Positions 11,129 to 22,490 of a DNA stretch of 64,000 nucleotides are shown here, in pieces. Position numbers and translations under genes: made by a program. The first letter of the stretch is position 1. Every line of letters starts with the position of its first letter. The notes under the pieces were generated by a model that was not told the origin of the DNA, did not search any database, and was given only the letters and a program-made list of their open reading frames with translations. The DNA comes from Hirudo medicinalis (Eukaryota; Annelida; Clitellata; Hirudinida; Hirudinidae): contig MPNW01000055.1 in NCBI GenBank assembly GCA_011800805.1, positions 174,608 through 238,607 on the forward strand. The letters run 5' to 3'.

Positions 11129-12591
11129 TCAATCGTTGAAGGTTTTGTAACCATTTCGAGGTATTGTTTTGTCTGATAGTGTCGGATCGAAGGTTGTTCT
11201 GAGTGTGGACATTGGCAGGCGTTGCGGTTCAGTGGATGGCAACACAGCGTAGAAGGGGATCGCATGATTCAGTGGCGATGTGGACGAGCGATTCTTGATA
11301 GGAGAAGCATATTTATCTGCCACTTGTTTGATAGAAGTTTCACTCTTGTCCGAATGAGAGCCGTTAACTTTAGCCGGCGAGGTCAGTTGTGATAAGAGTG
11401 TGTTTGTGTGGGCGCTGCCTGAAAGCGATTTGAGGGCAGATCGGCATCCGAATCTGTGACTTTATACGAATTCGTCCAACGACACTTTTGAGACAGCATT
11501 ATGGACACAAGACTTAAGCAAAGAATGCAAAATATCCCCAGACCCAGAAGAACGACGATTATTATCTTCTGCTTCATGATTTCTTGGTCATCTTGTTCGC
11601 GCATATCCTTGCTTTTCAAGGTTCCCTGCCTGGCGCTGTTGGGCGACCTTTGCTGGGAGGAAAAAGATGTAGATGTTTTTATTATTTTATTCGTGAAAAG
11701 GTCTTTAGATTTGAACTTCTTAGTTGAGGCTGTATACGGAAACAACACGGTTTATGATGAGTCATTTTATTGTAATAATATCTATTGCAATAATGAGCTA
11801 AGAAACAAAGATTCGAATTATGAAAAATTGGTTTTTATTAATATTTTGTCGCATCTCTCTGATTAATTGATGTTACTGTATGACCCAAATTGACATGTTT
11901 TCTTGTATATGTTAACACATTCAAACATTATTTCGTGAGCAGTAATCAGTAATAATATATTACTCTACTATCGTTATTTGGTCGACTTCCAATGCAAATT
12001 TATTTTTAGAATTACTAAAGATAATGATATTAATAATAATAACTATTAATATTTATTTACTAATAGAATTAATTCATTAAACGAACATTGAATGAATAAT
12101 ATATTTATTTTTACGGCTAGCATGACGTCTGTGTTTAGCTTCGTTTATCAATTCTTCATGCAACATTTGAATTTCCAGCTGCCAAATTAAAACCAATTTA
12201 CCTTCGCATTAAAATGTTGGTTCACGTTAAAGATGGAGCTGCAAGTTGACATTGGGAGGATGCATACAAAAATAATATGACACCTGGTCTTAAGCTATAA
12301 CATGGTTTGCACTTAAATGAAGTAGCTTTAATTCTTGCATTGAAAATAACATTCTAGACTCAGTTTAACGAACGAAATCGGTTCGTTAATATAAATTAAA
12401 TCTAAATATCCATTTAAAGATTAAATTAAGGCAGACGTCTGAAAAGCTGAAAGTGCTAAAAGCGGGCTCATAAAAATTATCGACGAATTTGAAGACGTGC
12501 TGAGCATTATTATTGACATGACGATAAAGGTAACAATATTGTCATAACGCCATCAAATAACACATAATCTAAATATTAATATTATTTTGAC

Positions 12592-12623
<32 letters not shown>

Positions 12624-15346
12624 CGACGACGATGACGATGATGATGATGATAATTGTTATCGTTGTTATTAATAATATTGGAAATAAAATTAATCCATCA
12701 ATATCACTTCTTGCATTAATTACAATAACAAGTGGACATCTTATATGGTTTATTTCCGATGTCAAATGGCTAAATGATTGATTATCACTTAAAAGTTTAG
12801 CAATTTTGGAATAAATGTCATCGATGATTATCAAAATAGTCGTAATCTTGCTTAAAGATACAGGTAACTATTACAAATCTTACATTACATAGATAAATGC
12901 CTACAAAATTCAAAACATAATCATTTATTAAATAGAGATATAAACAATAATATTCCGAGCAATTGCAATAATAGAGATGGTAGCACTTGGTAGGACAGTA
13001 AAAAGTTTACAACAAAAAACCGGTGCCATCGAAGCATTCAAAGAGGCTTCCTTCGCAGCACGAAATATTTTTTGAGAACTTGTTTATCTCTTAATAGGGC
13101 CTCAATGCATTAATTAATGACGTGTTAGTAATTATGACAATGTAATGATTAACAACATTAAATGATGATACATGGCATTTAGAAATTATGTTTTATTATA
13201 AAAATTCAATTCAAATTTTCAAGGCCTGAATTTTTTTTTCGCGAGCCGATAAGGCAGAATCACAAATTGTAAAGAATTCCATCTATTTCTCAATATTACT
13301 TAAAGAATTAACTAAATACTAATAATATAAAGTAAGTACATTGCAATTAAACTACCTAATTAAATCTTAAGTATCTTCCAGAAATTAATTAACAACAGCA
13401 TCGCTTGCGATCACTTGGATGTTGACTGCAACATGAAATAATAACGATTTACTCTGTTTCAGTTTCTAAAGTAATTTCATTTTATAAGATAAAATGATGA
13501 TTTTGCCTCGATGAGGGCTTTAACTGGAGTAGCAGAAAGATTCCCTTTTTCGTAACTGAATTATTAATTTTGTTTAATCTTGTCCACTCAAAAGTTAAAG
13601 TGACACAAAATATTTACTTCCGGAAAATAATTTCAATTGAAAAGTCATTGGTGAACAATAACGACTCTTTTTAAAAATTATTTAAATGAACGAAATCCCA
13701 TCACAAGAACAACATTACAAATGTGACCTTGAACTTTCACCTGATGAGGGACAACCTGGTAGACGAGTTCAGACTTGGTGAGGTTGTTCTCAGCCACGCA
13801 CACGAAGAACCCCATACTTGATTGGCTGACATTTGAGATGGTCAGAGAGGTGAGCAAGCGACGTTCGTGAGTTGAAGCTGTCCACAGATGGTTCTTGGTG
13901 ACCTTGAACTCTCCTGGCAGAAGATTGCCATCTTGTTTCTTCCAGTACACCATTGGCTCAGGATCGCTGTGCACGACGCATTCGAAAGTTACCTCCTCTC
14001 CCAACTTGGCCTCCACGGTTGTTTTACCTGGACAGAGTTAAGATGTAATTTTAGGATGTAATTTTTAAGATGCAAATTGTAGGAAACAAATTAAAAAAAT
14101 ATAAATTATACGATTGTCTCCACCACGAAGTCTGGTCCAATTTTTGTTTGCTGCTGTGAATTTCTTTTTGTTGTGTAATTATTTTTAAAAAATACGTTTT
14201 ACTGGCGCTATGCCGGAGTTGAATGACGAGGTTCGAGGTGATTTTGGACTTTTTAATTCCGCACAACGTGTAATAACATCCATTAAGTTAAAAAAAAATC
14301 GTAAGAAACATTGTAAGTCAAGGAAAAAAGTAAGAAAATCTTAGCTTCGAATTGTTCATGTTCTGAATCACTGCTTAATTTTAAATTAGAAAGCTTAAAA
14401 AGTTTGTGCGCGCTTACGATTCAGAAATCTCGCTCAAATAATCATGATTTAATTAAATTAATTAATTGATTAAAAGCCCGTGCAAGCATTAATAATAATA
14501 ATAATATTCTTAATCATCATCATCGTCATCAATGAAATTCTGAAGCATATAAATGACCTAACCGACTGATATGACTTTTATCGGACAAACAAACATGGCT
14601 GCTTCGAGTTCAGCCCAAGCTGTCTTCCTGACGCTTTCGGTTCCGTCGTGGCAGACGAGGGACTCGCGGGAATGTTTCCAGACGATTGAAGAGGTTTCCA
14701 GCCAAAGTCTCAACCAGCGGAGATGACAGTTACAGTTCCAGGGGTTGCGATGGAGCATGAGTACGGAGAGGCTGCTTCTGATCGGATCTAAGCAACTCTC
14801 AGTCATCGATTCCAGTCCGTTTCCGGCCAAATTAATCTCGGTCAGTTTTGGAACACCGACGAAGGCCTTGTCTGATATGACGGATATCGAACAGTTTTCC
14901 AGGCTGACTTCGAGAAGCTGAGTGAGATATTCGAACGAACGAGGACCAAGAACTTTGATGGGGTTGCTCTTGAGGATCAAGACGGTCAGAGTTTGGATGC
15001 GTTTGAAAGCGATTGTGGGCACCTCGGTGAGAAGATTGTGACCTAAGTCGAGCAGTTTTATCTGCGAAAGACCGTTGAATGCCTCAGGGGAGACGCCTCT
15101 GATTTGATTGTTATTCATTTGGAGCTCGTGGAGGAGTGGATACATTTTGAATGAGTTGCTAGACACCTCGATCAGGTAATTTCGACCGATCTTGAAAACC
15201 TTCAAGTCGTCTCTGAGGGTGTTTGGCACTGCTTTGAGGTTCCTGTTGCTGCAATCAGCTGTGTTCATGCCGGAGATTGTGGACACCGAACAATAACTTT
15301 CACAAGTGGACAGGAAAAGGAGAAAGCAGGCTAGCCCTTCCAGCAT
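11129..15346 (-). CDS. LRR plus Ig single-pass membrane protein (kekkon/AMIGO/LRIT-like)
   Basis: Exon 1 (14563-15346) encodes a signal peptide (LEGLACFLLFLSTC), an LRR N-cap with cysteines (NTADCSNRNL), about five leucine-rich repeats (for example LLDLGHNLLTEVP, LTEINLAGNGL) and a cysteine-rich C-cap (NPWNCNCHLRWLRLWL). Exon 2 (13741-14027) adds one Ig domain (FECVVHSDPEPMVYWKKQDG ... GFFVCVAENN). Junction phases 1 and 0 are consistent. Exon 3 begins at 11652 and encodes the stalk and a transmembrane helix (IIIVVLLGLGIFCILCLSLV). The cytoplasmic tail continues to a stop at 11129, but in a frame shifted from the transmembrane ORF, which itself stops at 11383-11385. A short weak intron or an indel must join them (see findings). 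Such proteins are cell-surface adhesion or receptor-modulating molecules, often neural. The exact subfamily is not resolved. Confidence 0.82.
12591..12652. repeat. (GAT)n microsatellite in the LRR/Ig intron
   Basis: About 20 GAT/GAC triplets. ORFs of poly-Met or poly-Ile read across it are artefacts. It sits in the 2.1-kb intron between the Ig exon and the transmembrane exon; the rest of that intron is AT-rich with nothing else recognised. Confidence 0.9.
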
Positions 15347-15544
15347 TTCTTTTTTAATCTGTTATAATAAGATATTTGATAATGCAATGTTTATGTCTAT
15401 GTTTCTTCAGATCCGGATTCAGTTCTTGAATGAAGGATTACGATAAGACTACGATAGTTCCTGTAAGACTATGTTAAGAAATGCAATGCATGGTTATGCT
15501 ATTTGCTCATCAATTTACAATTTAAAATCTTTCCTTTCATCCAA

Positions 15545-15720
15545 TCATTTGTGTAGTTCATTGTAAAGTGCGTTATAATGTGCTTTGTGTAGGTTTTCAT
15601 CCGACAAGCCGAGAAGCGAACGCAGGAAGGCGAGTCGCTCACCTGTAGCACCTGTAGGGATCATCGATTGGGGAAAACTTTTTTTTTGTTGGAGCTGTTG
15701 ATTAATTTGTTTCCATCTGC
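15545..15720 (-). CDS. Possible terminal exon of an unidentified gene
   Basis: A minus-strand ORF ends here after RWKQINQQLQQ and GERLAFLRSLLGLSDENLHK. It follows a good acceptor (pyrimidines, then TTTAG) near 15722. The base composition is richer in GC than its surroundings and the residue mix looks protein-like. No upstream partner exon was established and no family is recognised. It could also be a 5' leader ORF of the LRR/Ig transcript that starts at 15346. Confidence 0.25.
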
Positions 15721-17279
15721 TAAACAAGAAGCATGAGTGATCCGTGAGATGAAGCGTCAAAAGTTGGGAATTGCGGACAGAGTTGAAAATATTTCTGAAA
15801 AAATTAAATGTGCCTGTAATCATTTGAGGAGGTGAAAATCAAGCACACTGGAAGCTCATTTGCATGGAAAGCCTTCCTTTCCACTTCAGATTTACTTGAA
15901 CCTAAGGTCTTATCGACCCTGCGCTAAATCATGAACATCTCTGAGACCTCAGTCACCCCTCGATTCACAAACATTTTTATTTAATTTTACTTAAATAACG
16001 GTCCTCGTAAAGAAAGGAAAGTGGATTTTTAACGATTCGGAGAATCTGACGTCGTTAAAAGAGATAAGAGGCGATGAGATAAAATTTGGAAAAATTAAGA
16101 TACGAGGCAAGCCGGGAAAACGAAGCAATCTCCAAGCCGGGAGTGGATGTCCAGAAATTTGCATGGAAAATATGCACTCCGTGATAAGTTATTCCCCTCA
16201 GAGGCTCGGATATCAGTATGAATGGAAGTGATTGTCATCGGGAAAATGAACTGATAACTCAAAAGCAGCCAAGCAAATTACCAGCAGTATTTTTCGACTC
16301 GTATGAGAGCTCCGGTCTCCGGCAGAGGGAGGGAGACTCGTAAAGTTTGGTCAGTAATTGAACAAACAGGGGACTGTAAAGCCCTGCAAATGGAGGCGAC
16401 AAACAGCTCTGGGAACAATTAAAACGTTCCATTGTGGATCCGGCACTGATGCGCTCCTAGCGGCCCTCCACAATTCCATGCTGAGTTTAAGGCGCTTTTT
16501 ATTGACCAGCTATGGACATGAAGCTCAATTTATCACACGTGGTCAGCTTTCAACTCGTAAAAACTTTCGGCTACTAATTGTCCTCGTGAAATCGTCGCCG
16601 TCGCAGTCATTTCTGTCGCCAGGTGTCGCCAGGGTGATCGAGCGCTGAAAGTCTGTAAAAAAGAATTTATCGTCAGGTTCAGGTCGGACTGTATAATTAA
16701 AAGCATCCACTTCACTGTGGGGGAGATACAAAAAATAAGGAAAACGAATATCGTGGCTTTTTATTTCTGAAAATAAAATACTTTTTCAAAGAAAATTTTT
16801 CCACTTTCTGGATTCTTTGCTTTTTTTCTGATGCTATTTATAGGAATGGGTTTTCCACAAATGTCTTCGTAAGACTTGGCATCCTCCCAACAAGTTATTG
16901 TGAAATGGGGAAATGAGAACATTGAAGTTCGCATAAACAAACATGCGAACTCAAGTCAAGTTTAGTGTCACTTCCTTGTTACGATTCTGCTTATCTAAAA
17001 GCACATTAAATAGCAGCAATAATTATTTACCAATTAGCAATAATAACAATTTACCATCCGTACAATTGTAATAATATTCTAATTATGTTATCATATTTTT
17101 ATTTATATTATAGCATCTAAATTATAATTTTATATTATATAATTAGATAATAAATCTATAATTATAATAGCAATCTCTTCCCGTGGTTCGTTCTGGAGCA
17201 GGGAGACTTTGAATGTATTTGGATCGAGTTTTATCTTTAGTCTGAATGATTTATGGTCGAGAAAATAGTGGCTTTAATA

Positions 17280-17566
17280 AAAATTAACAGTAATAAAAAT
17301 AATAATAGCTCATAACAACAACAATAATAACAATGAACAATATTAATAACAACAACAACAATAATAACAATAAACAATATTAATAACAACAACAACAACA
17401 ATAATAACAATAAACAATGTTAATAACAACAACAAGAACAATAATAACAACAAACAATGTTAATAACAACAACAACAATAATAACAATAAACAATATTAA
17501 TAACAACAACAATAATAACAACAAACAATGTTGATAACAACAACAACAACAACAATAATAATAAGC
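17280..17566. repeat. Compound AAC/AATAAC tandem array
   Basis: About six imperfect units of 40-50 bp, each built from runs of AAC and AATAAC around a conserved AAACAAT(A/G)TTAATAAC core. It is a microsatellite that has expanded at a higher order. Cys/Tyr-rich reading of the opposite strand is artefactual. Confidence 0.8.
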
Positions 17567-17851
17567 ATTGTCGTCAATGGTGGCGAACCCTCCATCAAGG
17601 TGGGAGTAACAGCATCTCCGATAATTGCGCCAAAAAGGCATTGAAAGGGTGTGAATCAATACCTCTTTGATGGCAACTTGTTGCTGACCAAAGTCTCCTT
17701 TCATCGCTCCAATCACGGATTTTCCAGGTGTGTCATCGGTAATTAAATTCATTATTATCTTTATTCGATCGAAATTGCTTCAACAATTATTACACTATTA
17801 ATTTATTGCATCAATACAACCATTCGTTTGTGATGCGGTATTTTGATCTAG

Positions 17852-17852
17852 C

Positions 17853-17887
<35 letters not shown>
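17852..17887. repeat. (GAT)n microsatellite
   Basis: About 12 perfect GAT triplets, followed a little further on by a short GTT run. Confidence 0.9.
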
Positions 17888-17891
<4 letters not shown>

Positions 17892-20800
17892 TTTATATTA
17901 TTATTATTGTTGTTGTTGTTGTTGTTAAAATTAATTTCATCATCGTTGATATTGTCGGTGCACAATATGTCGTGCATCCGTAATAAGAAGTGGTTATACG
18001 ATTAATTAGCAATAATAACTTGTAATAAAGGAAAAGATCTAATTCATGTCATCATTACCATCAGGAGTGATCAAGTGGTTCATTTATCGCCCAGCGATCC
18101 ACAAATCATGGCGACTTCCATGTAAGTGAAGCAGCCCTCAAATAACGTGTGACGTCACATCCTGTTTTCATTGTAAGGCGCATCTTTTCTGACGAGTGCC
18201 TCTTACTTATAAAAGAGGCATTCTTGGCGATTCTTAAATGCTTTGGAAGCTCGGTAATCCATTTTATTGGCCCCAATCAAAATATTTCAAGCGTAATGCT
18301 GGAACTTTTTTTTTTGGAAGATCGATACTCATTTCAAAGTTGTGGAAGAATTTCATGCTCCTCATTTTTCATCTCCAGAATTCTCTGGCACAGTTCCTCC
18401 TGCCCTCAGGGAATGAACCTGTGGGTGTCTGTCGAAACAACTCGATGCTCGGGTATTTATCTTATCCCGAGTTTTAAAAAATGCAAGCAAATTCATCGAA
18501 AGCAGACTAATTTCTTGCTTCAGATTAAAGAAAGTATAGACTGATTAGATTATGTGGAGGTCCATCCGTCAATTCTGACACTGGCACTCAATAGGGCTTA
18601 AAAGGTTTCTCTCCAGTTTAACAAGTGTCCCCTATAAAGATCCCAGCGCGTTGAAGACAGCAAAAATTCTCGACCTCTTTAGTCTCTTTCCCTGCAGAGT
18701 TCTATTTAAATATTTAAAATCCCCTCCAAAAAAAAAAATAGCCGTCAACTTTTACGGGGTGAACCTTTGTAGGTAAAAAATCGAGCATTCCACTCTGCAT
18801 TGGGCATCTAATTAGTGTCCCCGCGGACCAACAACAAGCTATTCAATTTCTGCAGCGCTCCATCATTTTCCCGAGCCTTCATTTGGAAAGTGAAGCTGCA
18901 TTCCAGTTCAGTTTGGCTGATGATGAGGAGAAAAGTAATAATGTTTTAAAAATAAGAAAGTTATGAATAAATGAGAACCTCTAGCGACTCACTTATCGAA
19001 CAACTATCAATCAATTGAAGTCCTACAGCTGCTAATGCCCCTTCCAGGCGACCAGCTGCGTTCCAGCACGTAATTTAATCTGCAGATTATTTTACTTTTA
19101 ATGCGAAACACTAGGTGCGCCTCCCGCTCCTGTTTTGTCAGCCTGGAAAGATGAGGTGAGTGGATGACCGGAGTGAAGATTTCCATGTGATCCAGGTGAT
19201 GACCTCAGTGAATATGTTGTTATTATTAAAGGTCGGAGCCATTAATAGAGCTATTATATGCAATTATATTGTTAATTAATTAAAACTTATAAATAATAAA
19301 TATTGTCATAAATGTTGTCGTCAAAAAGGATTAGCAGTTGTGAAACTAAGAACGAGAAATTCACAAGGAATTAAATATTAGAAAAAATTCCATTCGATCA
19401 TGATTCATCCGAATAAATGAATTTCGAGAATAAATTTTTCTCGAAACAAATTTCACAATTTTCTTTACAAAATCTTGTTTAATTTCCCTTCCAGAAACGA
19501 AGAGTTGAATCCAGTCTCTTACGGCTAGCGTTCATGCTCAAATTTATGAAGTTGTCATATACTTCCAACGCTGTGTTCATCCATCCAAAGCTGGTCGGAG
19601 CCAGTTTTATGGCTGGAAAATCTTAATAACTTGGGAGGAGAGACGAGGCTGAGAAAGAAGAAATCCTTTTAAGTGGTCATTCCAAGTCAGCATTTCACGC
19701 CTGACCGATTCCAAGATTTCCTCTTGTGGAATGTGCAAGTTCGACGTTTCACAGTACACGATGGAATAGAATCTACGAAGCTATGGAATTTATTTTTAAA
19801 AGGATTTGTCGGAATCTTACTTGCGTAGAAGGGAAGAGGCAACGAGAAAGACATCGGTGATAGAAGGTAGTGAAAAGTGGAGTAGGGAGACCTTAGTGTC
19901 GACATCTGGTTGACAAAAGTGGCGTACATTTATTAGGAGCGTCAGGAGTTCAATGATGCTGGACAGAAAAAATTAATAACCTGCCTCACTTATAACCAGG
20001 AACTCGAGTCGAGTATGAATCTTTACGGTGGACATTTAAAAAGGCTAGATGTTGAAAAGTGGATTGAGATAAATCTTCATGCCTTGTCAAAATCCATGCA
20101 TTATTGATCGCCTCTTTATTTCGACCCCAGATTTAGTCTTCCGCAGAAACTTTTCAAATGTCAGCCTAGACTCGACCAAGCTTCTACTCCTTGGGGTGAG
20201 TTGCAATTAAAATTCTCCTCCCCTTTCGCGACCCTTTATGGCATCCATTTGCATGCTAGATGGGCGATCTTCATGATTCTTCGAGAGGCGATTATACCTC
20301 AGAGTGAATTACAAACGTTCTCCGCTAAATATCTCGGTGCAATTTGCAAATTCGCTCGACTTTTAGAGATAGATGTCTCTCAAGGATGTAATTAATCAAA
20401 CAACTTATCATCGAGGGTCAACTGCTACATCCATGGCCGAAAATTGTCCAGATTAGAGAAGAATATAACGGCCTGCTTTGCTTAAAGAGTGATTACAATT
20501 GATGTATCGATATAAGTTCCCGTGCTGTAAACGGGGTCATCAAGTAACTGTAACATACTGCCAATGTCAAATGAATGTCAATTCTCATCAGAGCGCTCCC
20601 TCAACCGAGAAATTTAGGTCTAAAAACATTTTCCATTTAAAATATAGCATCCAATTCTTTCTCTTTTTTTCTTTCTTCAATTAATCTTAAAATATTCATC
20701 TCATCTGTTGACAAATTTAAACGAAAAAGCCCCACGAGAAATCGCTTCGACGCCGAAATGTGATCCAACGTCGACCCGAGAAATTAACAGATCAACTTCA

Positions 20801-21306
20801 CTTCTTGAGTCGAAACATTTTTCAGTCTAAAAAAATGTCTAAAATTTAAATCTTTTAAAACTTATGGACATTTAAAAACTTTTAAAAAAATCACAAAGTC
20901 ATGGCCTTCACGTTTTTCTGAACAATTTCTTGCCAACAATTTCACCGATTAAAACGTTTCAAACATGTCGACAATTAAAGAAAATAAGCATTCTTCGAAA
21001 TTTCAAATCTTTTCGAGAAAAAATGCAAAACAATCTAGAAGCATTGCAGCTAATGCATTGCATTGCATTACATTACAAAAGATACATGCATTGCTCGTGG
21101 AATGTCGGCACTTACCTTTGCTGGAGCCGTCGGAGATGTGAAGATGCCAGGTGAAGAAGCGGATTGAAGGCAAAAAGATCGCCGGAGTTGCTTTTATAGT
21201 CGTGCCCAGCGTCCGGAACTTGAGCATTTCTTTGCAACAATCGACTGGTAAGACAGTCTCCTGCGATATTTGATTTCAAATTAAAACCAACCACGTTAAT
21301 TGGAAT

Positions 21307-21648
21307 TTATTTTCGGCCTTTGAGTTGCTTTGCGGCCGAAAATCGAATCAAATAGCAGTTAATATAAATGCTCAGAATGGTTGTCACCGACAGAATGCAA
21401 TATTTTACATAATTCTTAATCACATCGATCGGGTGATTATTATGATAAATCGGAAGGAATTTTTCAAACTCAGGCAGGGGAAGCTTTCGGTTGGCAGGAG
21501 TTGAATCGGCTGCAGTGCACATATGACGATGGAGACGAGGAAGTGAACTTGTGAAGTTGAGGAGAAACAGAGATCTGTTGGGAAATTCGTGGTTCCGTTG
21601 GCGGTGCTTGTTTCGGACTGGAGTTGGAAGCAGCGACAAAGTCAGCAT
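21307..21648 (-). CDS. Doubtful 113-residue ORF downstream of a TATA-like element
   Basis: An ORF starting M-L-T-L-S-L-L-P-T-P and ending K-Q-L-K-G-R-K, with a hydrophobic stretch near the C-terminus (YCILSVTTILSIYINCYLI). A second ATG at 21655 opens a different 61-codon frame. Support comes only from ORF length and a TATA-like element about 45 nt upstream. No family is recognised and it may be non-coding. Confidence 0.18.
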   Translation of the reverse strand: MLTLSLLPTPVRNKHRQRNHEFPNRSLFLLNFTSSLPRLHRHMCTAADSTPANRKLPLPEFEKFLPIYHNNHPIDVIKNYVKYCILSVTTILSIYINCYLIRFSAAKQLKGRK

Positions 21649-21698
21649 ATCTCATGGAATAATCACAGATTTGCTCCAGTGGTACGCTGAGTGCAGGA

Positions 21699-21706
21699 TA
21701 TTTATA
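21699..21706 (-). promoter_or_regulatory. TATA-like element
   Basis: TATAAATA on the minus strand, about 45-50 nt upstream of two ATGs at 21655 and 21648. The match is good but isolated in an AT-rich genome, so it could be coincidental. Confidence 0.25.
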
Positions 21707-22370
21707 CTCAGAGAATCGCGATAGTCTTTATTACTGGCACGCGACTAGAACGAGAATGCCACTCGAAGGCTTTGATCAGAAAGATTTTAATGGGGTTTAT
21801 ATAAAGCCACTAGAGTGGTTCGCACGATGTGTCACTGGACTGGTATCGTCCCTCGTTGGACGTAAAGTTGCTTTGTCATACATTTTGATGTACTGCCTCC
21901 TCTTCTTTATACCTCGGGGCCCAGCTCATTTCCCTAGCTTATATGAGTCGAACGAAATATATCTATGCTTAAGTCTCTGGGCATTCTAGAGAAATTATTT
22001 CAAACAGTTAAGTGCAAGAAAATCTGGCAATAAAAACTGCGGGCGCAAATGGCGTGAATTCTAAAGTTCAAAAGGAGCTCGCTCACAGTCAGTTCACTCT
22101 CACGGACAGGCATGCACAAAGCAGGGATGGACACTTAAACCACTTCGCCATTCAATCTGCGAGTGTGTTCGGAACTTCTAGCTCTCATTAATTTGGCAAC
22201 CTTAAGCACTTGATTGCGACGCGGGATTGTGAGTTTGGAGAATTTCTTCGTCGAAACAGAAGAGTAAAACATTCGAATTTCTTTTAAATTATAAATTCGC
22301 AAAAAAATCATTTCGTGTAGAAGTTTTGTGAGGATGAAAATATTTCGTCAGATTCTCAATTGAACCTATT

Positions 22371-22424
22371 GTGCATCTCTATTTGGACATATTTGTTGGC
22401 CTTTTGTGTTGTCGAGAAATTTCA
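22371..22424 (+). repeat. Direct repeat copy 1 flanking cyclin exon 1
   Basis: This roughly 54-bp segment around TCTATTTGGACATATTTG and GGCCTTTTGTGTTG recurs with few changes at 22747-22799, on the other side of the first coding exon of the cyclin gene. Confidence 0.75.
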
Positions 22425-22490
22425 ATAGAGCCCTAAACTACCCGAGGCGTTGAGTTTTATTAAGAAATAAATATTTATTATTTCAATTTA

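Larger units (their letters stand above)
15347..22490. other. Gene-poor intergenic region of about 7 kb
   Basis: Between the minus-strand LRR/Ig gene and the plus-strand cyclin gene no recognised family was found. It holds AAC/AATAAC and GAT repeats, a few isolated ORFs (15545-15823, 18149-18544, 21307-21648), a TATA-like element at 21699-21706, and stretches less AT-rich than the introns nearby. It plausibly carries regulatory DNA for the LRR/Ig gene, but no specific binding site could be defended. Confidence 0.45.

Noticed and set aside
16533..16731. Minus-strand ORFs near 16.6 kb
   Set aside because: Two frames are open at once and neither connects convincingly to 15545-15720; not called.
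17570..17752. Kinase-like GDFGQQQVAIKE string on the minus strand
   Set aside because: Superficial resemblance to a glycine loop and VAIK; the spacing is wrong and no other kinase motif is nearby.
18149..18544. 131-codon plus-strand ORF
   Set aside because: Unusually long for chance, but no domain, no plausible promoter or codon pattern, and another frame is open over part of it. The opposite strand also offers a short coiled-coil-like exon candidate (ELCQRILEMKNEEHEILPQL). Neither could be supported.
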